Assembly (NCBI RefSeq): GCF_016019955.1 | Contig: NZ_JAECRZ010000004.1 | Location: 62,001 to 126,000 of the forward strand | Direction: 5' to 3' | Length of the DNA stretch: 64,000 nt | Source: Thiosulfatihalobacter marinus | Lineage (GTDB): Bacteria > Pseudomonadota > Alphaproteobacteria > Rhodobacterales > Rhodobacteraceae | Shown: positions 1 through 9,510 of the stretch, piece after piece | Position numbering within the stretch: position 1 is the stretch's first letter | How the letters are laid out: every line of letters starts with the position of its first letter | The notes under the pieces: model-generated | Seen by the model: the letters and a program-made list of their open reading frames with translations, nothing else | The model's database searches: none | What the model was told of the DNA's origin: nothing | Position numbers and translations under genes: made by a program

Positions 1-113
1 TCATCCGCCGGCAACCAGCGCACACCCCAAGTCAGGGCGGCACCGGCAGGCACGGACAGTCCCGCCAGAGTTGCCAGCACCATCGCCGCGAAAAAGTCTT
101 CCGAGCCTGTCAT
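1..113 (-). CDS. N-terminal fragment of a membrane protein, possibly ZIP-family metal transporter
   Basis: Only the first 37 codons are in the window; the gene runs off the left edge. The ATG at 113-111 is preceded by GGGAGG at good spacing, so the start is well supported. After a short polar start (MTGSEDFF) comes a Gly/Ala-rich hydrophobic segment containing LAGLSVPAGAAL, which reads as a first transmembrane helix. A helix of this kind directly after the start resembles the opening helix of ZIP/ZupT metal-ion transporters, but 37 residues cannot establish the family. It lies beyond the sdhB terminator on the same strand, so it is probably a separate transcription unit. Confidence 0.45.
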   Translation of the reverse strand, partial: MTGSEDFFAAMVLATLAGLSVPAGAALTWGVRWLPAD

Positions 114-171
114 TTCCGCCTCCCAACCGAGATACCTTGCAGCATTTTTCAATACCTCTCAGGTCAAACCC

Positions 172-198
172 AAAAAGGCCCGCCGATCCGGGCGGGCC
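172..198 (-). terminator. Rho-independent terminator of the sdh operon
   Basis: A perfect 8-bp stem (GGCCCGCC / GGCGGGCC, 177-184 and 191-198) with a 6-nt loop is followed, on the minus strand, by a run of five T. It lies 28 bases past the sdhB stop, so it ends the sdhCDAB transcript. Confidence 0.85.
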
Positions 199-225
199 TC
201 TCCGTAAGATCCATCACGCCAACGA

Positions 226-1005
226 TCAAACGTGGCGTTCAACCATCATCTTCTTGATCTCCGCAATCGCCTTGGCCGGGTTCAGCCCCTTGGGACAGGT
301 CTTGGCGCAGTTCATGATCGTGTGGCAACGATACAGCTTGAACGGGTCTTCCAGATCGTCCAGGCGCTCTCCCGTGGCTTCGTCACGGCTGTCGATGATC
401 CAGCGATAGGCATGCAACAGCGCCGCCGGCCCAAGATAGCGATCCGAATTCCACCAGTAGCTGGGGCAGGATGTCGAGCAGCTTGCGCACATCACGCATT
501 CATACAGGCCGTCCAGCTTCTTGCGGTCCTCGATCGATTGTTTCCACTCCTTGGCGGGACGGTTGGTCTTGGTCTCCAGCCACGGCATGATGCTGGCGTG
601 TTGCGCATAAAAATGGTTCAGGTCCGGGATAAGGTCTTTCACCACCGGCATGTGGGGCAGCGGATAGATCTTAACGTCGCCCTTGATCTCGTCCAGCCCA
701 TAGATACAGGCCAGCGTGTTGATCCCGTCGATATTCATCGCGCAAGAGCCACAGATCCCCTCGCGGCAGGACCGGCGGAAGGTCAACGTCGGGTCGATCT
801 CGTTCTTGATCTTGATCAGCGCGTCCAGAACCATCGGGCCGCACTTGTCCATATCGACAAAATACGTGTCCACCCTCGGGTTCTTGCCGTCATCCGGGTT
901 CCAGCGATAGATCTGGAACTTGCGCACATTGGTCGCGCCCTCGGGGTTGGGCCATGTCTTGCCCGTGGTGATGCGCGAGTTCTTCGGGAGTCTGAATTCA
1001 GCCAT
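226..1005 (-). CDS. sdhB: succinate dehydrogenase iron-sulfur subunit
   Basis: SdhB carries electrons from the flavin of SdhA to quinone through three Fe-S clusters on the inner face of the cytoplasmic membrane (TCA cycle, complex II). The 259 residues match the usual length. All ligands are visible: the [2Fe-2S] cysteines C80, C85, C88 and C100 in the N-terminal ferredoxin domain, then C170, C173, C176, C180 followed by Pro, and C227, C233, C237 followed by Pro for the [4Fe-4S] and [3Fe-4S] clusters. It is the last gene of sdhC-sdhD-sdhA-sdhB, 12 bases after sdhA, with an AGGAGA-type ribosome site in the gap. A terminator follows. Confidence 0.98.
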   Translation of the reverse strand: MAEFRLPKNSRITTGKTWPNPEGATNVRKFQIYRWNPDDGKNPRVDTYFVDMDKCGPMVLDALIKIKNEIDPTLTFRRSCREGICGSCAMNIDGINTLACIYGLDEIKGDVKIYPLPHMPVVKDLIPDLNHFYAQHASIMPWLETKTNRPAKEWKQSIEDRKKLDGLYECVMCASCSTSCPSYWWNSDRYLGPAALLHAYRWIIDSRDEATGERLDDLEDPFKLYRCHTIMNCAKTCPKGLNPAKAIAEIKKMMVERHV

Positions 1006-1017
1006 GTCTCTTTCTCC

Positions 1018-2823
1018 TTAGAACGTCCGCGCCTTGGGCGCGATTTTCTTGAGGCTGATGCCGCCTTCATCCTCGGTCGTCAGCGGATCGGTGACAACCG
1101 GACGATAACTCAGCTCGACCTTGTTGCCATCTACCCGGCTAACCGTGTGCACCCGCCATTTTTCGTCGTCGCGCGTGGCATAGTCCTCGTGCGCATGGGC
1201 GCCACGGCTTTCCTTGCGCGCCTCTGCGCCATAGATCGTGGCCAGCGCATTGGGCATCAGGTTGGTCAGTTCCAGCGTTTCCATCAAGTCGCTGTTCCAC
1301 ACCAGAGACGTGTCGGTGACATGCAGATCGTCCAGCTTGGCCGCGATCGCAGTCATTTTCTCGACGCCTTCCTTCAACGTCTTGTCGGTGCGGAACACGG
1401 CGGCGTCCGATTGCATCGTGCGCTGCATTTCATCGCGCAGATCCGCCGTGGGCACGCCGCCGCTGGCGTGGCGCAACCCGTCGAACCGGTCAAACGCCTT
1501 GTCCACCGAAGCAGGGTTCAATACCGGGTTCGCGGCCTCGGGGTTCACCACCTTGCCCGCGCGGATCGCCGCCGCGCGGCCAAACACCACAAGGTCGATC
1601 AACGAGTTCGAACCAAGCCGGTTGGCGCCATGCACGCTTGCACAGCCCGCCTCGCCCACGGCCATCAGGCCCGGCACCACGGCGGTCGGATCGTCCTTTG
1701 TCGGGTTCAGCACCTCGCCCCAATAATTGGTCGGGATGCCGCCCATGTTGTAATGCACCGTCGGCAGAACCGGGATCGGCTCTTTGGTTACGTCCACACC
1801 GGCGAAAATCTTGGCGCTTTCCGAGATACCCGGCAGGCGCTCGGCCAGGGCTTCGGCAGGCAGATGGTTCAGGTTCAGGTGAATGTGATCGCCATGTTCG
1901 CCCACACCGCGGCCTTCGCGGATTTCCATGGTCATCGAACGCGAAACATAGTCGCGCGGCGCCAGATCCTTGTAGTTGGGCGCATAGCGCTCCATGAACC
2001 GTTCGCCCTCGGAATTGGTCAGATAACCGCCTTCTCCCCGCGCGCCTTCGGTGATCAGACAGCCCGAGCCGTATATCCCGGTCGGGTGGAACTGCACGAA
2101 TTCCATATCCTGAAGCGCCAGCCCCGCACGGGCCACCATGCCGCCGCCGTCACCAGTACAGGTATGGGCCGAGGTGGCGCTGAAATAGGCGCGGCCATAA
2201 CCGCCCGTCGCCAGCACCACCATCTTGGCGTTGAACACATGCATCGTGCCGTCGTCCAGCTTCCAGCACACCACGCCCTGGCATTGCCCGTCCTCGGACA
2301 TGATCAGGTCAATGGCGAAATACTCGACATAGAATTCGGCCTTCTGCTTCAGACTCTGACCATACAGCGTGTGCAGGATCGCGTGGCCGGTCCGGTCGGC
2401 GGCGGCACAGGTGCGCTGTACCGGCGGGCCTTCGCCGAATTCGGTCGTGTGGCCACCGAACGGGCGCTGATAGATCTTGCCCTCCTCGGTGCGCGAAAAC
2501 GGCACGCCGTAATGTTCAAGCTCATACACGGCCTTGGGTGCCTCACGGGCGAGATATTCCATCGCATCCGTGTCGCCCAGCCAGTCCGAGCCCTTGACGG
2601 TGTCATACATGTGCCATTGCCAGCTGTCCGGGCCCATGTTGCCCAGCGACGCGGCGATGCCGCCCTGCGCCGCCACGGTGTGCGACCGGGTCGGGAACAC
2701 CTTGGTCACGCAGGCGGTGCGCAACCCCTGTTCGGCCATGCCCAGCGTCGCGCGCAGCCCGGCGCCACCGGCCCCCACAACCACAACATCATATTCATGC
2801 GTTTCGTATTCGTACTCAGCCAT
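1018..2823 (-). CDS. sdhA: succinate dehydrogenase flavoprotein subunit
   Basis: SdhA oxidises succinate to fumarate with covalently bound FAD. The 601-residue product has the N-terminal dinucleotide-binding motif GAGGAG (17-22) and the SHTVAAQGG stretch whose His48 is the covalent FAD attachment site in this family. The active-site segment [18 protein letters not shown] and the C-terminal Arg/Tyr-rich tail (ELSYRPV) are also typical. It sits between sdhD and sdhB with 11-12 base gaps, so the four subunits are co-translated. Nothing is truncated. Confidence 0.98.
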   Translation of the reverse strand: MAEYEYETHEYDVVVVGAGGAGLRATLGMAEQGLRTACVTKVFPTRSHTVAAQGGIAASLGNMGPDSWQWHMYDTVKGSDWLGDTDAMEYLAREAPKAVYELEHYGVPFSRTEEGKIYQRPFGGHTTEFGEGPPVQRTCAAADRTGHAILHTLYGQSLKQKAEFYVEYFAIDLIMSEDGQCQGVVCWKLDDGTMHVFNAKMVVLATGGYGRAYFSATSAHTCTGDGGGMVARAGLALQDMEFVQFHPTGIYGSGCLITEGARGEGGYLTNSEGERFMERYAPNYKDLAPRDYVSRSMTMEIREGRGVGEHGDHIHLNLNHLPAEALAERLPGISESAKIFAGVDVTKEPIPVLPTVHYNMGGIPTNYWGEVLNPTKDDPTAVVPGLMAVGEAGCASVHGANRLGSNSLIDLVVFGRAAAIRAGKVVNPEAANPVLNPASVDKAFDRFDGLRHASGGVPTADLRDEMQRTMQSDAAVFRTDKTLKEGVEKMTAIAAKLDDLHVTDTSLVWNSDLMETLELTNLMPNALATIYGAEARKESRGAHAHEDYATRDDEKWRVHTVSRVDGNKVELSYRPVVTDPLTTEDEGGISLKKIAPKARTF

Positions 2824-2834
2824 GTCTCAGGTCC

Positions 2835-3206
2835 TCACAGCGCGATTTTTGCCAGCGCGAACAAGCCTACGGCGGTTATGCCGTAGCCCAGGATGATCAC
2901 CGACATGATCAGGATTTTCTTGGTCGATTTCCGGAAATAGTCCTCGATCATCATCTGCGCACCCTTCGCGAAATGCTGCATTCCGAAAACCAGAACCAAC
3001 GCCGTCAGGATCGCCGGGAACGGGCGGCTGAAGGTCGCAATCACCTCGTCATAGCCGCTGCCCAGGGCGCGGCCAAAGACGTAAAGGAATACCGGGATGA
3101 TCAGGGCCAGGCCAACGGCGCTGACCTGCATGTACCAGTGATGCTCGGTTCCTGCATGGGCGGCGCCGCGCCCTTCGGCGCGCTTGCGGTCGGTCAGATA
3201 ACGCAT
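2835..3206 (-). CDS. sdhD: succinate dehydrogenase membrane anchor subunit
   Basis: SdhD is one of two small membrane subunits that anchor the SdhAB dimer and form the quinone and haem b sites. The 123-residue protein has three predicted transmembrane helices (about residues 27-48, 61-82 and 97-120). The second helix contains GMQHFAKGAQMMIEDY, which matches the conserved haem-ligand His ... Asp-Tyr pattern. The short gaps to sdhC (11 bases) and sdhA (11 bases) place it in the operon. The sequence is poorly conserved in general, so position and the His-Asp-Tyr motif are the main evidence. Confidence 0.95.
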   Translation of the reverse strand: MRYLTDRKRAEGRGAAHAGTEHHWYMQVSAVGLALIIPVFLYVFGRALGSGYDEVIATFSRPFPAILTALVLVFGMQHFAKGAQMMIEDYFRKSTKKILIMSVIILGYGITAVGLFALAKIAL

Positions 3207-3217
3207 TGTCTTGCCCC

Positions 3218-3601
3218 CTACACGATGATCATGGTCAGAACGGTCAGCACGACCGATCCGATGACGCAGGCCCAGCCAAGCTTTTCGGCGGTCGGAATGT
3301 CCAGCCCGCGCCCGGCGTCAAAGATCAGGTGCCGCAGCCCGGCGAGGTAGTGATACCAAATGCCCAACAGCGACAGGCTGAACAGCACATCCCCGGCAAA
3401 CGACGTGGCAAAGCCGTTCACGGCCTCGAAATACTCCGGCCCGCTGGCGGCGGCGGCCAGCCACCAGACAATCAACATTGCCGAGACAACCATCGCATTG
3501 CCGGTGATCCGCGTCAGGATCGAGCTGATCGAGGTCAGCTGCGGGCGATAGATCGTCAGGTGAGGAGAAAGTGGGCGCACGACCCGTTTCGCATCAGCCA
3601 T
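3218..3601 (-). CDS. sdhC: succinate dehydrogenase cytochrome b556 subunit
   Basis: SdhC is the larger haem-binding anchor of complex II. The 127 residues begin with the family signature RPLSPHLTIYRPQLTSISS followed by ILTRITG, continue with three hydrophobic helices, and carry HYLAGLRHLIFD in the second, with the axial haem His and the quinone-site residues. It is the first gene of the sdh operon; the 285 bases upstream contain no gene and hold the paired TGTGATCACA sites that probably control the operon. Confidence 0.97.
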   Translation of the reverse strand: MADAKRVVRPLSPHLTIYRPQLTSISSILTRITGNAMVVSAMLIVWWLAAAASGPEYFEAVNGFATSFAGDVLFSLSLLGIWYHYLAGLRHLIFDAGRGLDIPTAEKLGWACVIGSVVLTVLTMIIV

Positions 3602-3718
3602 ACTGAATCCTTTCAGGTTTCCCTTGCGTCTTTACTAACGCTTTTTTCGTGTCTGTCACCTTGAGCGCAGCCTAAAAGGCGCGGTTATTTGGCGCAATGG
3701 CAGAGATTTTTTCGCTTT

Positions 3719-3748
3719 TGTGATCACAGAAATTTATTCGTGATCACA
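3719..3748. promoter_or_regulatory. paired palindromic operator upstream of sdhCDAB
   Basis: The perfect 10-bp palindrome TGTGATCACA (3719-3728) is followed by CGTGATCACA (3739-3748); their centres are 20 bp apart, about two helical turns. The same arrangement occurs upstream of sucC (10396-10426). The pair lies 118-147 bases upstream of the sdhC ATG in the only sizeable non-coding gap before the operon. The spacing suggests two dimers binding side by side on one DNA face. The regulator cannot be named from the sequence. This is not a CRP/FNR site, because the two half-sites touch instead of being separated. Confidence 0.7.
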
Positions 3749-3886
3749 TCTCCCGCGTTTCCAGGCCGACTCGCCCGAATCCAGCTGGCAAGCGCCCCTG
3801 GTCCGCGCCCGGCAGGTGAATCACCCCGGCCCCGGAATGTTTGCGCTCACAGGCGAATAGGCTGAAAATCCATGCCTTTCCCGATG

Positions 3887-4552
3887 TCATGGCCCCAACC
3901 CGGAAACCTGCACCGCCAATTCCCGGATCAGTTTTTGCCGGATGCGCCCCGGGTAGTCCTCGAATCCGTTCGCCGTCACGACAAAAGCCCCCGCACCTGT
4001 GATCACATTCTTCCGGAAATACGCCGTGAGGTCGATCTCGTCCGTTTCGATCACAAGCGCATTAACGGTGATTCCCGCCCCGGCCAGGATCGCCCTGGCT
4101 CCGGATGGGGCACCGCCTTCGTTGGAAATCCCGTCGCTGGAAATATCAACGATCCTGCGACGACAGTCCGGCGCGTCCCGGAACAATTGGCGCGATGCCA
4201 CCATCGCGTCGCCGATTGCGGTGGAATACATGTCCCATCGTCGCGGCGCCACTTCAACCGCCCGTGCCAACTGCTCGGCCTCGGCCCCGCTGCGCACCCG
4301 CATCCACGGCACACTTAACGCCTGACGGCCTTCTCCGGTCCATTGCAGCATCGCAACGGCAGCCTCGCCCGTAACCAGCGCGTCCACCACCGCCCCATCG
4401 CGCAACGCCGCCGCAAGCCCGGTCTGCTGCACCTTGAATTCCAAGGGGTCGATACTGCCCGATACATCCACAGCCAACACCAGCGCCACGTCGCAGGCAG
4501 GCGCGGCAACGGGCCACAAAAGCCCCCAGATCAAGGCAAATCGGCGCAACAT
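3887..4552 (-). CDS. DUF1194 family secreted von Willebrand A-like protein
   Basis: The 221-residue product has a likely signal peptide (MLRRFALIWGLLWPVAAPA) and then CDVALVLAVDVSGSIDPLEF, where DVSGS is a metal-ion-dependent adhesion (DxSxS) motif of von Willebrand A folds. A later TDEID and the GDAM...SS segments fit the rest of the fold. This agrees with DUF1194, an alphaproteobacterial periplasmic family of unknown role. It stands alone between the sdh promoter and the mch operon on the minus strand. The ribosome binding site before the ATG is weak. A TGTGATCACA copy lies inside it at 3998-4007. Confidence 0.8.
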   Translation of the reverse strand: MLRRFALIWGLLWPVAAPACDVALVLAVDVSGSIDPLEFKVQQTGLAAALRDGAVVDALVTGEAAVAMLQWTGEGRQALSVPWMRVRSGAEAEQLARAVEVAPRRWDMYSTAIGDAMVASRQLFRDAPDCRRRIVDISSDGISNEGGAPSGARAILAGAGITVNALVIETDEIDLTAYFRKNVITGAGAFVVTANGFEDYPGRIRQKLIRELAVQVSGLGP

Positions 4553-4610
4553 GCACCGATACTACCCCACATGGCACGGATTTTCCCTACATTCCCGCAT
4601 CCCCGCACAC

Positions 4611-4637
4611 AAAAAGGCGGACCGGCGCCCGCCCTTT
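4611..4637 (-). terminator. Rho-independent terminator after mch
   Basis: Read on the minus strand, AAAGGGCGG pairs (one bulge) with CCGCCTTT across an 8-base loop and is followed by further T residues. It lies 27 bases past the stop of the mesaconyl-CoA hydratase gene and so ends the mcl2-NnrU-DUF1737-mch transcript. Confidence 0.65.
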
Positions 4638-4656
4638 CATTGTTCCCAAAATACTC
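4636..4656 (+). repeat. degenerate copy of the AAATACTC intergenic box
   Basis: TTCATTGTTCCCAAAATACT followed by C matches the shared box of the elements at 18159, 28810 and 33762 (TTCATTTTGCC..AAATACTC) but has no GC-rich hairpin behind it. It lies in the short gap after the mch stop codon, on the opposite strand to mch. Confidence 0.4.
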
Positions 4657-4663
4657 AATCTGC

Positions 4664-5695
4664 TCAGACCGGCATCAATGCCCAGTAATCAAGGTCCAGC
4701 AGCACATCGGGCAGGTACTTCCCATCTTCACCACGCAACGCGAACGGCGCGCCGCCCCTGGTCGCCACCAGCCGCAGGCGGATCGCGCCCACACCGGGCA
4801 CCTTCGTTTCGGCCTTGTCCAGAACCTCGGACCACGCCTTGACGGTCAGCCCCGAAAACGCCGGATTGGCATGGGCGCCACCATTCAGCCCCACGATCAT
4901 CTGCGCATTGGCCAGCCCGTTGAAACTCAGCGCGCGGGCCAGCGAGATGATATGCCCGCCATAGATCAGCCGCTGCCCGTCCGGGCGGAAAGTGGCATCA
5001 AAATGCACCTTGGCGGTATTCTGCCAAAGCCGCGTCGCCATCATGTGCTCGGCCTCTTCCAGCGTCACGCCATCGACATGGTCGATGGTCTCGCCAACCT
5101 CGTAATCGCCCAGAACATGTGGCTCGCCGGCCTGCGCGAAATCGTAGTTGCCGAAGTCCAGCCCCTCGGGAACCACCAGATCGGACGGATCGATCACCCT
5201 CGACAGCTCCGGCACCACGGTGTCCGGCGCGGGCGCATCCACGTCGCGCTTGCGCACCATCACCCAACGCACATATTCCATCACCGCGTCGCCGCGCTGA
5301 TTCATGCCGCGCGTGCGCACATACACAACCCCGGTCCTGCCGTTGGAATTCTGCTTCAGCCCGATCACCTCGGAGGTGGCCCGCAGCGTATCGCCCGCAT
5401 AGACCGGCTTCAGCCAGCGGCCTTCGCCATACCCCAGATTCGCCACCGCATTCAGCGACACATCCGGCACGGTCTTGCCAAACACCACATGAAACGCCAC
5501 AAGATCATCCAGCGGCGATCCGGGCAGCCCGCAGGCCTGCGCAAATGCATCCGAAGAATACAGTGAATGGCGCGCGGGATACAACGCGTGATACAGCGCC
5601 CGCTCCCCCTGCCCCACGGTGCGGGGCACGGCATGGTCGATCACCTGCCCCATCCTGTAATCTTCGAAAAACCGGCCCGGATTGGTCTTGGCCAT
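4664..5695 (-). CDS. mch: mesaconyl-C1-CoA hydratase (beta-methylmalyl-CoA dehydratase)
   Basis: A 343-residue double hot-dog (MaoC-like) hydratase. In the ethylmalonyl-CoA pathway Mch hydrates mesaconyl-C1-CoA to beta-methylmalyl-CoA. The opening GRFFEDYRMGQVIDHAVPRT, the AVANLGYGEGRWLKPVYAGDT segment and the length agree with the Rhodobacter enzyme. Its neighbours support this: it is the last gene of an operon starting with an Mcl-type enzyme, next to sdh, the arrangement I recall from Rhodobacter sphaeroides. The ATG directly abuts the stop of the DUF1737 gene (TAGATG), and its ribosome site (GGGAGAG) lies inside that gene, so translation is probably coupled. Confidence 0.88.
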   Translation of the reverse strand: MAKTNPGRFFEDYRMGQVIDHAVPRTVGQGERALYHALYPARHSLYSSDAFAQACGLPGSPLDDLVAFHVVFGKTVPDVSLNAVANLGYGEGRWLKPVYAGDTLRATSEVIGLKQNSNGRTGVVYVRTRGMNQRGDAVMEYVRWVMVRKRDVDAPAPDTVVPELSRVIDPSDLVVPEGLDFGNYDFAQAGEPHVLGDYEVGETIDHVDGVTLEEAEHMMATRLWQNTAKVHFDATFRPDGQRLIYGGHIISLARALSFNGLANAQMIVGLNGGAHANPAFSGLTVKAWSEVLDKAETKVPGVGAIRLRLVATRGGAPFALRGEDGKYLPDVLLDLDYWALMPV

Positions 5696-5899
5696 CTAAT
5701 GCTCTCCCAGCTTCGTGTCGGGGGAATAGCTGCCCTCGACCTCCTTGATCACCGCCTGCCCGCACCGCATCACGCCGGTCTTGTGACAGAAGGTCTGTGT
5801 GGGCGAACCATAAAGCGCCCACCCCTTGTTCAATGCCTCCGTCACCTTGTGACAAAAGGCCGATGTGTCCTCTTCGGACAGGAACCGGTACAGCTTCAT
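5696..5899 (-). CDS. DUF1737 small protein
   Basis: A 67-residue soluble protein beginning MKLYRFLSEEDTSAFCHKVT. The repeated FCHK, the GWALYGSP segment and the YSPDTKLGEH tail fit DUF1737, a small family without a known function. GWxLxGSP is its most recognisable core. It lies between NnrU (5-base gap) and mch (zero gap) in one operon. The conserved place between ethylmalonyl-CoA-pathway enzymes suggests, but does not prove, a supporting role there. The start is the only ATG that avoids overlap with NnrU. Confidence 0.8.
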   Translation of the reverse strand: MKLYRFLSEEDTSAFCHKVTEALNKGWALYGSPTQTFCHKTGVMRCGQAVIKEVEGSYSPDTKLGEH

Positions 5900-5904
5900 C
5901 GCGC

Positions 5905-6453
5905 TCACCCCGGAAACGGCCACGGGCCCAGCCAGGCGTGGATCCAGCCGATCGCCGCCAACAACACCACCGAGGCCACAAGGAACATGCCATCCTTGGC
6001 AATCGTGCCCGTCTGGGTCGGGGTCCAGTCCGGCTCGGCCCGGTTGATCACGGCCACTTCGCCCACCGCCCACACGAACAGCCCGCCAAACAAGATGACC
6101 GAGGCCAGATCGCCGTTCACCAACAGATGCGCAAAGGCCCAGGCCCGGAATCCCGCCAGTTGCGGATGACGCATGTTGTTGAAAAGCTTGCCCTTGCGCG
6201 GCGCCGGGCTCATCAGGAATATCGCGATCAGCACCAGCAGGTTGTTGACATGCACGGTCCATGTCGGCGGATACCACAGGTCCACCACCGGCGCCATGCG
6301 ATAGCCATAGATCATCGCCACCACGCTCGCCAGGATGATCAGCGCCGATACCCCCTTGCCGCCATTGCCCATGCGGGCACGCATATCGGGCAAGGCCCGT
6401 TTCCACATATGTCCCGCAACCCACAGCAGAACACCCAAGATCAAAAGTGTCAT
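5905..6453 (-). CDS. NnrU family membrane protein
   Basis: A 182-residue integral membrane protein with about five hydrophobic helices. The central segment FNNMRHPQLAGFRAWAFAHL carries the RHPQ...AH motif of NnrU/isoprenylcysteine-methyltransferase-like proteins. NnrU was first met next to denitrification genes, but no such gene is near here; the family member beside mch/mcl2 probably does something else. It follows mcl2 by 33 bases and precedes DUF1737 by 5, so it belongs to the ethylmalonyl-CoA operon. Confidence 0.85.
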   Translation of the reverse strand: MTLLILGVLLWVAGHMWKRALPDMRARMGNGGKGVSALIILASVVAMIYGYRMAPVVDLWYPPTWTVHVNNLLVLIAIFLMSPAPRKGKLFNNMRHPQLAGFRAWAFAHLLVNGDLASVILFGGLFVWAVGEVAVINRAEPDWTPTQTGTIAKDGMFLVASVVLLAAIGWIHAWLGPWPFPG

Positions 6454-6486
6454 GTCAAACTCCCCTGTTTGCTTCAGGGAAAAGCC

Positions 6487-7341
6487 TTATGCCGAAAGCG
6501 CGGCGATTGCATCCGCCTTTGCCAAAATTTCACGCGCCGTCACGACATGCAGGTTCTCGACGATCTTGCCATCCACCACGGCCACGCCCTGTCCGCTGGC
6601 CTCTACCTCCTGAAACGCGGCGATCTGACGACGCGCCAGGTCGATCTCGGCCTCGCTGGGGGCAAAGGCCGTGTTGGCCACCCCGATCTGGGCCGGATGA
6701 ATGATGGTCTTGCCATCAAATCCCATGTCGCGGCCCTGATCACATTCGGCGCGGTGGCCGTCCTCGTCCTTGAAGGCGTTGAAAACACCATCCACGATAA
6801 TCACACCTTCGGCCTTGGCCGCCAGCAGACACAGGCCCAGCCCCGCCATCATCGGCAAACGGTCCGGGCGGAACCGGGTCTGCAATTCCTTGGCCAGATC
6901 ATTGGTGCCCATCACCATGCCCCTGAGCTGCGGATGCGCCGCGATCTCGGCCGCGTTCAACATGCCGCGCGGGGTTTCCATCATCGCCCAAAGCGGCGTG
7001 TCCCCCACCAGCGCGGCCAGCGCGTCCAGCTGCGCGGCGCTTTCGACCTTTGGCAGCAGCACCGCATCACAATCCATCGCGGCCGCCGCCCTGGCATCCG
7101 CCGCGCCCCATGCCGTGTCCAGCCCGTTGATCCGCACGATCCGAACCCGGTCGCCATAGCCCCCCTGCGCCAGCGCCGCGCTCAATGTGTCGCGCGCCTT
7201 TTCCTTTTCCTCGACCGCCACCGCGTCTTCCAGGTCAAAGATGATCGCATCCACGGGCAGATTGCGGGCCTTGTCCAGCGCCCGCTCCCTGGAGCCGGGG
7301 ATATACAGAACAGAACGATAGGGGCGTGCACGAGGGTCCAT
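6487..7341 (-). CDS. mcl2: malyl-CoA thioesterase / lyase paralogue (Mcl2 type)
   Basis: A 284-residue member of the HpcH/HpaI-CitE (TIM-barrel) family. It has SVLYIPGS near the start, the metal-binding FDLEDAV, LPKVES and METPRG motifs, and a full-length C-terminal domain (GKTIIHPAQI). In Rhodobacter, Mcl1 cleaves beta-methylmalyl-CoA and malyl-CoA, while the shorter paralogue Mcl2 hydrolyses (3S)-malyl-CoA to malate; the length and the linkage to mch and sdh favour Mcl2. The start at MDPRARPY was chosen because GGAGAG lies just upstream; an in-frame ATG 57 bases further up lacks a ribosome site. It is the first gene of the operon. Lyase activity cannot be excluded. Confidence 0.82.
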   Translation of the reverse strand: MDPRARPYRSVLYIPGSRERALDKARNLPVDAIIFDLEDAVAVEEKEKARDTLSAALAQGGYGDRVRIVRINGLDTAWGAADARAAAAMDCDAVLLPKVESAAQLDALAALVGDTPLWAMMETPRGMLNAAEIAAHPQLRGMVMGTNDLAKELQTRFRPDRLPMMAGLGLCLLAAKAEGVIIVDGVFNAFKDEDGHRAECDQGRDMGFDGKTIIHPAQIGVANTAFAPSEAEIDLARRQIAAFQEVEASGQGVAVVDGKIVENLHVVTAREILAKADAIAALSA

Positions 7342-7586
7342 GAATCTCTCCGTAATTTTGTTGCGCGAAACATGGGCATTCTTTGCGCAAAAGTTCAAGG
7401 CCGAATTTGCCGCAGCGCAGAATATCGGCCCGGCGGCGCCCCCCCGCGCGCCGCGTTAACCCTGTTTTGGCGCATCGACAGGCAGGATTTGCGTATCGCG
7501 TACGGCCGGACATGCCCCCTTGGGCCGTTCGAACCACATCCCATATGCGGCCCCGCAATCAGGCCCCAAGCCAAAGGAACGAACCG

Positions 7587-7910
7587 ATGACATTGAAACA
7601 GAAACTCCTGACCATGACGATGGGCTTCGGCCTGCTGGTGTCGGCAGCACAGCTTGTCGAGGCGCAGACCGCACGCAATTGCGGCCCGCGCGACATGGTC
7701 GTTCAGCGCCTCGCCGAAGGTTTTGGCGAATCGCGGCGGGCCATCGGGCTTGGCGCGCAGGGCGCAGTGGTCGAGCTGTTTGCCTCTGACAGCTCGGGCA
7801 GCTGGACAATCACGGTGACTTTCCCAAACGGGTCAACCTGCCTCGTGGCAAGCGGCCAGGCCTTCGAGGCACTGGCCGAGGCCTTGCCACCCCGGGGCGA
7901 CGGCGCCTGA
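7587..7910 (+). CDS. small exported hypothetical protein
   Basis: A 107-residue protein. The ATG at 7587 has AAAGGAAC just upstream and opens a clear signal peptide (MTLKQKLLTMTMGFGLLVSA.. ending near VEA-QTA). The mature part has two cysteines (in ARNCGPRD and STCLVASG) that could form a disulfide, and a GSWTITVTFPNG segment typical of small periplasmic proteins of this family group. No function is recognised. It is divergent from mcl2, with a 245-base gap that must hold both promoters. Confidence 0.7.
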   Translation: MTLKQKLLTMTMGFGLLVSAAQLVEAQTARNCGPRDMVVQRLAEGFGESRRAIGLGAQGAVVELFASDSSGSWTITVTFPNGSTCLVASGQAFEALAEALPPRGDGA

Positions 7911-8028
7911 CGCGCCGGAAAAATCCGATCTTGCCGGGCCGGAATTATTCAAAAATTCCGCGCCCGCCGCCGCGCCCTGCGCGGGAACGGCTACAGAATC
8001 AATCGGGGTTCACCCCCGGATCACGCCC

Positions 8029-8238
8029 TCAGCGCTTTTGCTTGAGCAAGGCTTCACGCTGTTCCTTGTATTCCTTTTCGTTCAAAAGCCCGGCCGCATA
8101 GGCCTTGTCCAGGTCCGCCAGTTCCTGGCCCAGCGTGGTGGTTGTCACGTTGTTGGTCGTGTTTCCACCATTGCCACAGGCCGACACGGTAAAGGCCACC
8201 AAAGTCAGCGCGATCAGCGCCTTGAGAGCAGGTTTCAT
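8029..8238 (-). CDS. small lipoprotein with SHOCT-like C-terminus
   Basis: A 69-residue protein. The signal peptide ends in VSAC, a lipobox, so Cys21 is probably lipidated. A Asn/Thr-rich linker follows (GGNTTNNVTTTT), then LADLDKAYAAGLLNEKEYKE, which resembles the short helical SHOCT motif (L..L..GxIxxEEF). GGAAG precedes the ATG. It converges with the exported protein on its left and is divergent from mdh (188-base gap). Function unknown. Confidence 0.75.
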   Translation of the reverse strand: MKPALKALIALTLVAFTVSACGNGGNTTNNVTTTTLGQELADLDKAYAAGLLNEKEYKEQREALLKQKR

Positions 8239-8387
8239 TGTCTCTACTTCCTGAAATATTGAAACTGTCACGCAAGTTGTAGCCGCGTCCGCACGGTGCG
8301 GCAACAGGTGAGATGCCCGTCGCGCGACCCTCCTGCATCGCTTCGCCGCGCCCGCGAACACTTGCGTCAACGCCAATTTCGCCCTAA

Positions 8388-9389
<1,002 letters not shown>

Positions 9390-9410
9390 TCCCCACGCCA
9401 TTCCATTGCG

Positions 9411-9441
9411 AAAGCCCGCCCCATCGGCGGGCTTTCCTGCG
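9411..9441 (+). terminator. Rho-independent terminator after mdh
   Basis: AAAGCCCGCC and GGCGGGCTTT form a perfect 10-bp stem around a 5-base loop (9411-9435), 21 bases past the mdh stop. The T-tract is short and mixed. mdh is therefore probably its own transcript. Confidence 0.75.
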
Positions 9442-9510
9442 TTTTGGACTTGCACGGCGGGCCAGAATGGCAAAGCTGCGCGGCATGTCATTCGATCCGG
9501 CACGAGGCAC

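Noticed and set aside
232-2886. A very long open frame (over 880 codons) on the plus strand, antisense to sdhA and sdhB
   Set aside because: It mirrors the codon bias of the sdh genes, has no ribosome site and resembles no protein; GC-rich genes often leave such open antisense frames.
3719-3748. Reading the sdh/suc palindromes as CRP/FNR sites
   Set aside because: Those sites need TGTGA-N6-TCACA or TTGAT-N4-ATCAA; here the two halves directly touch.
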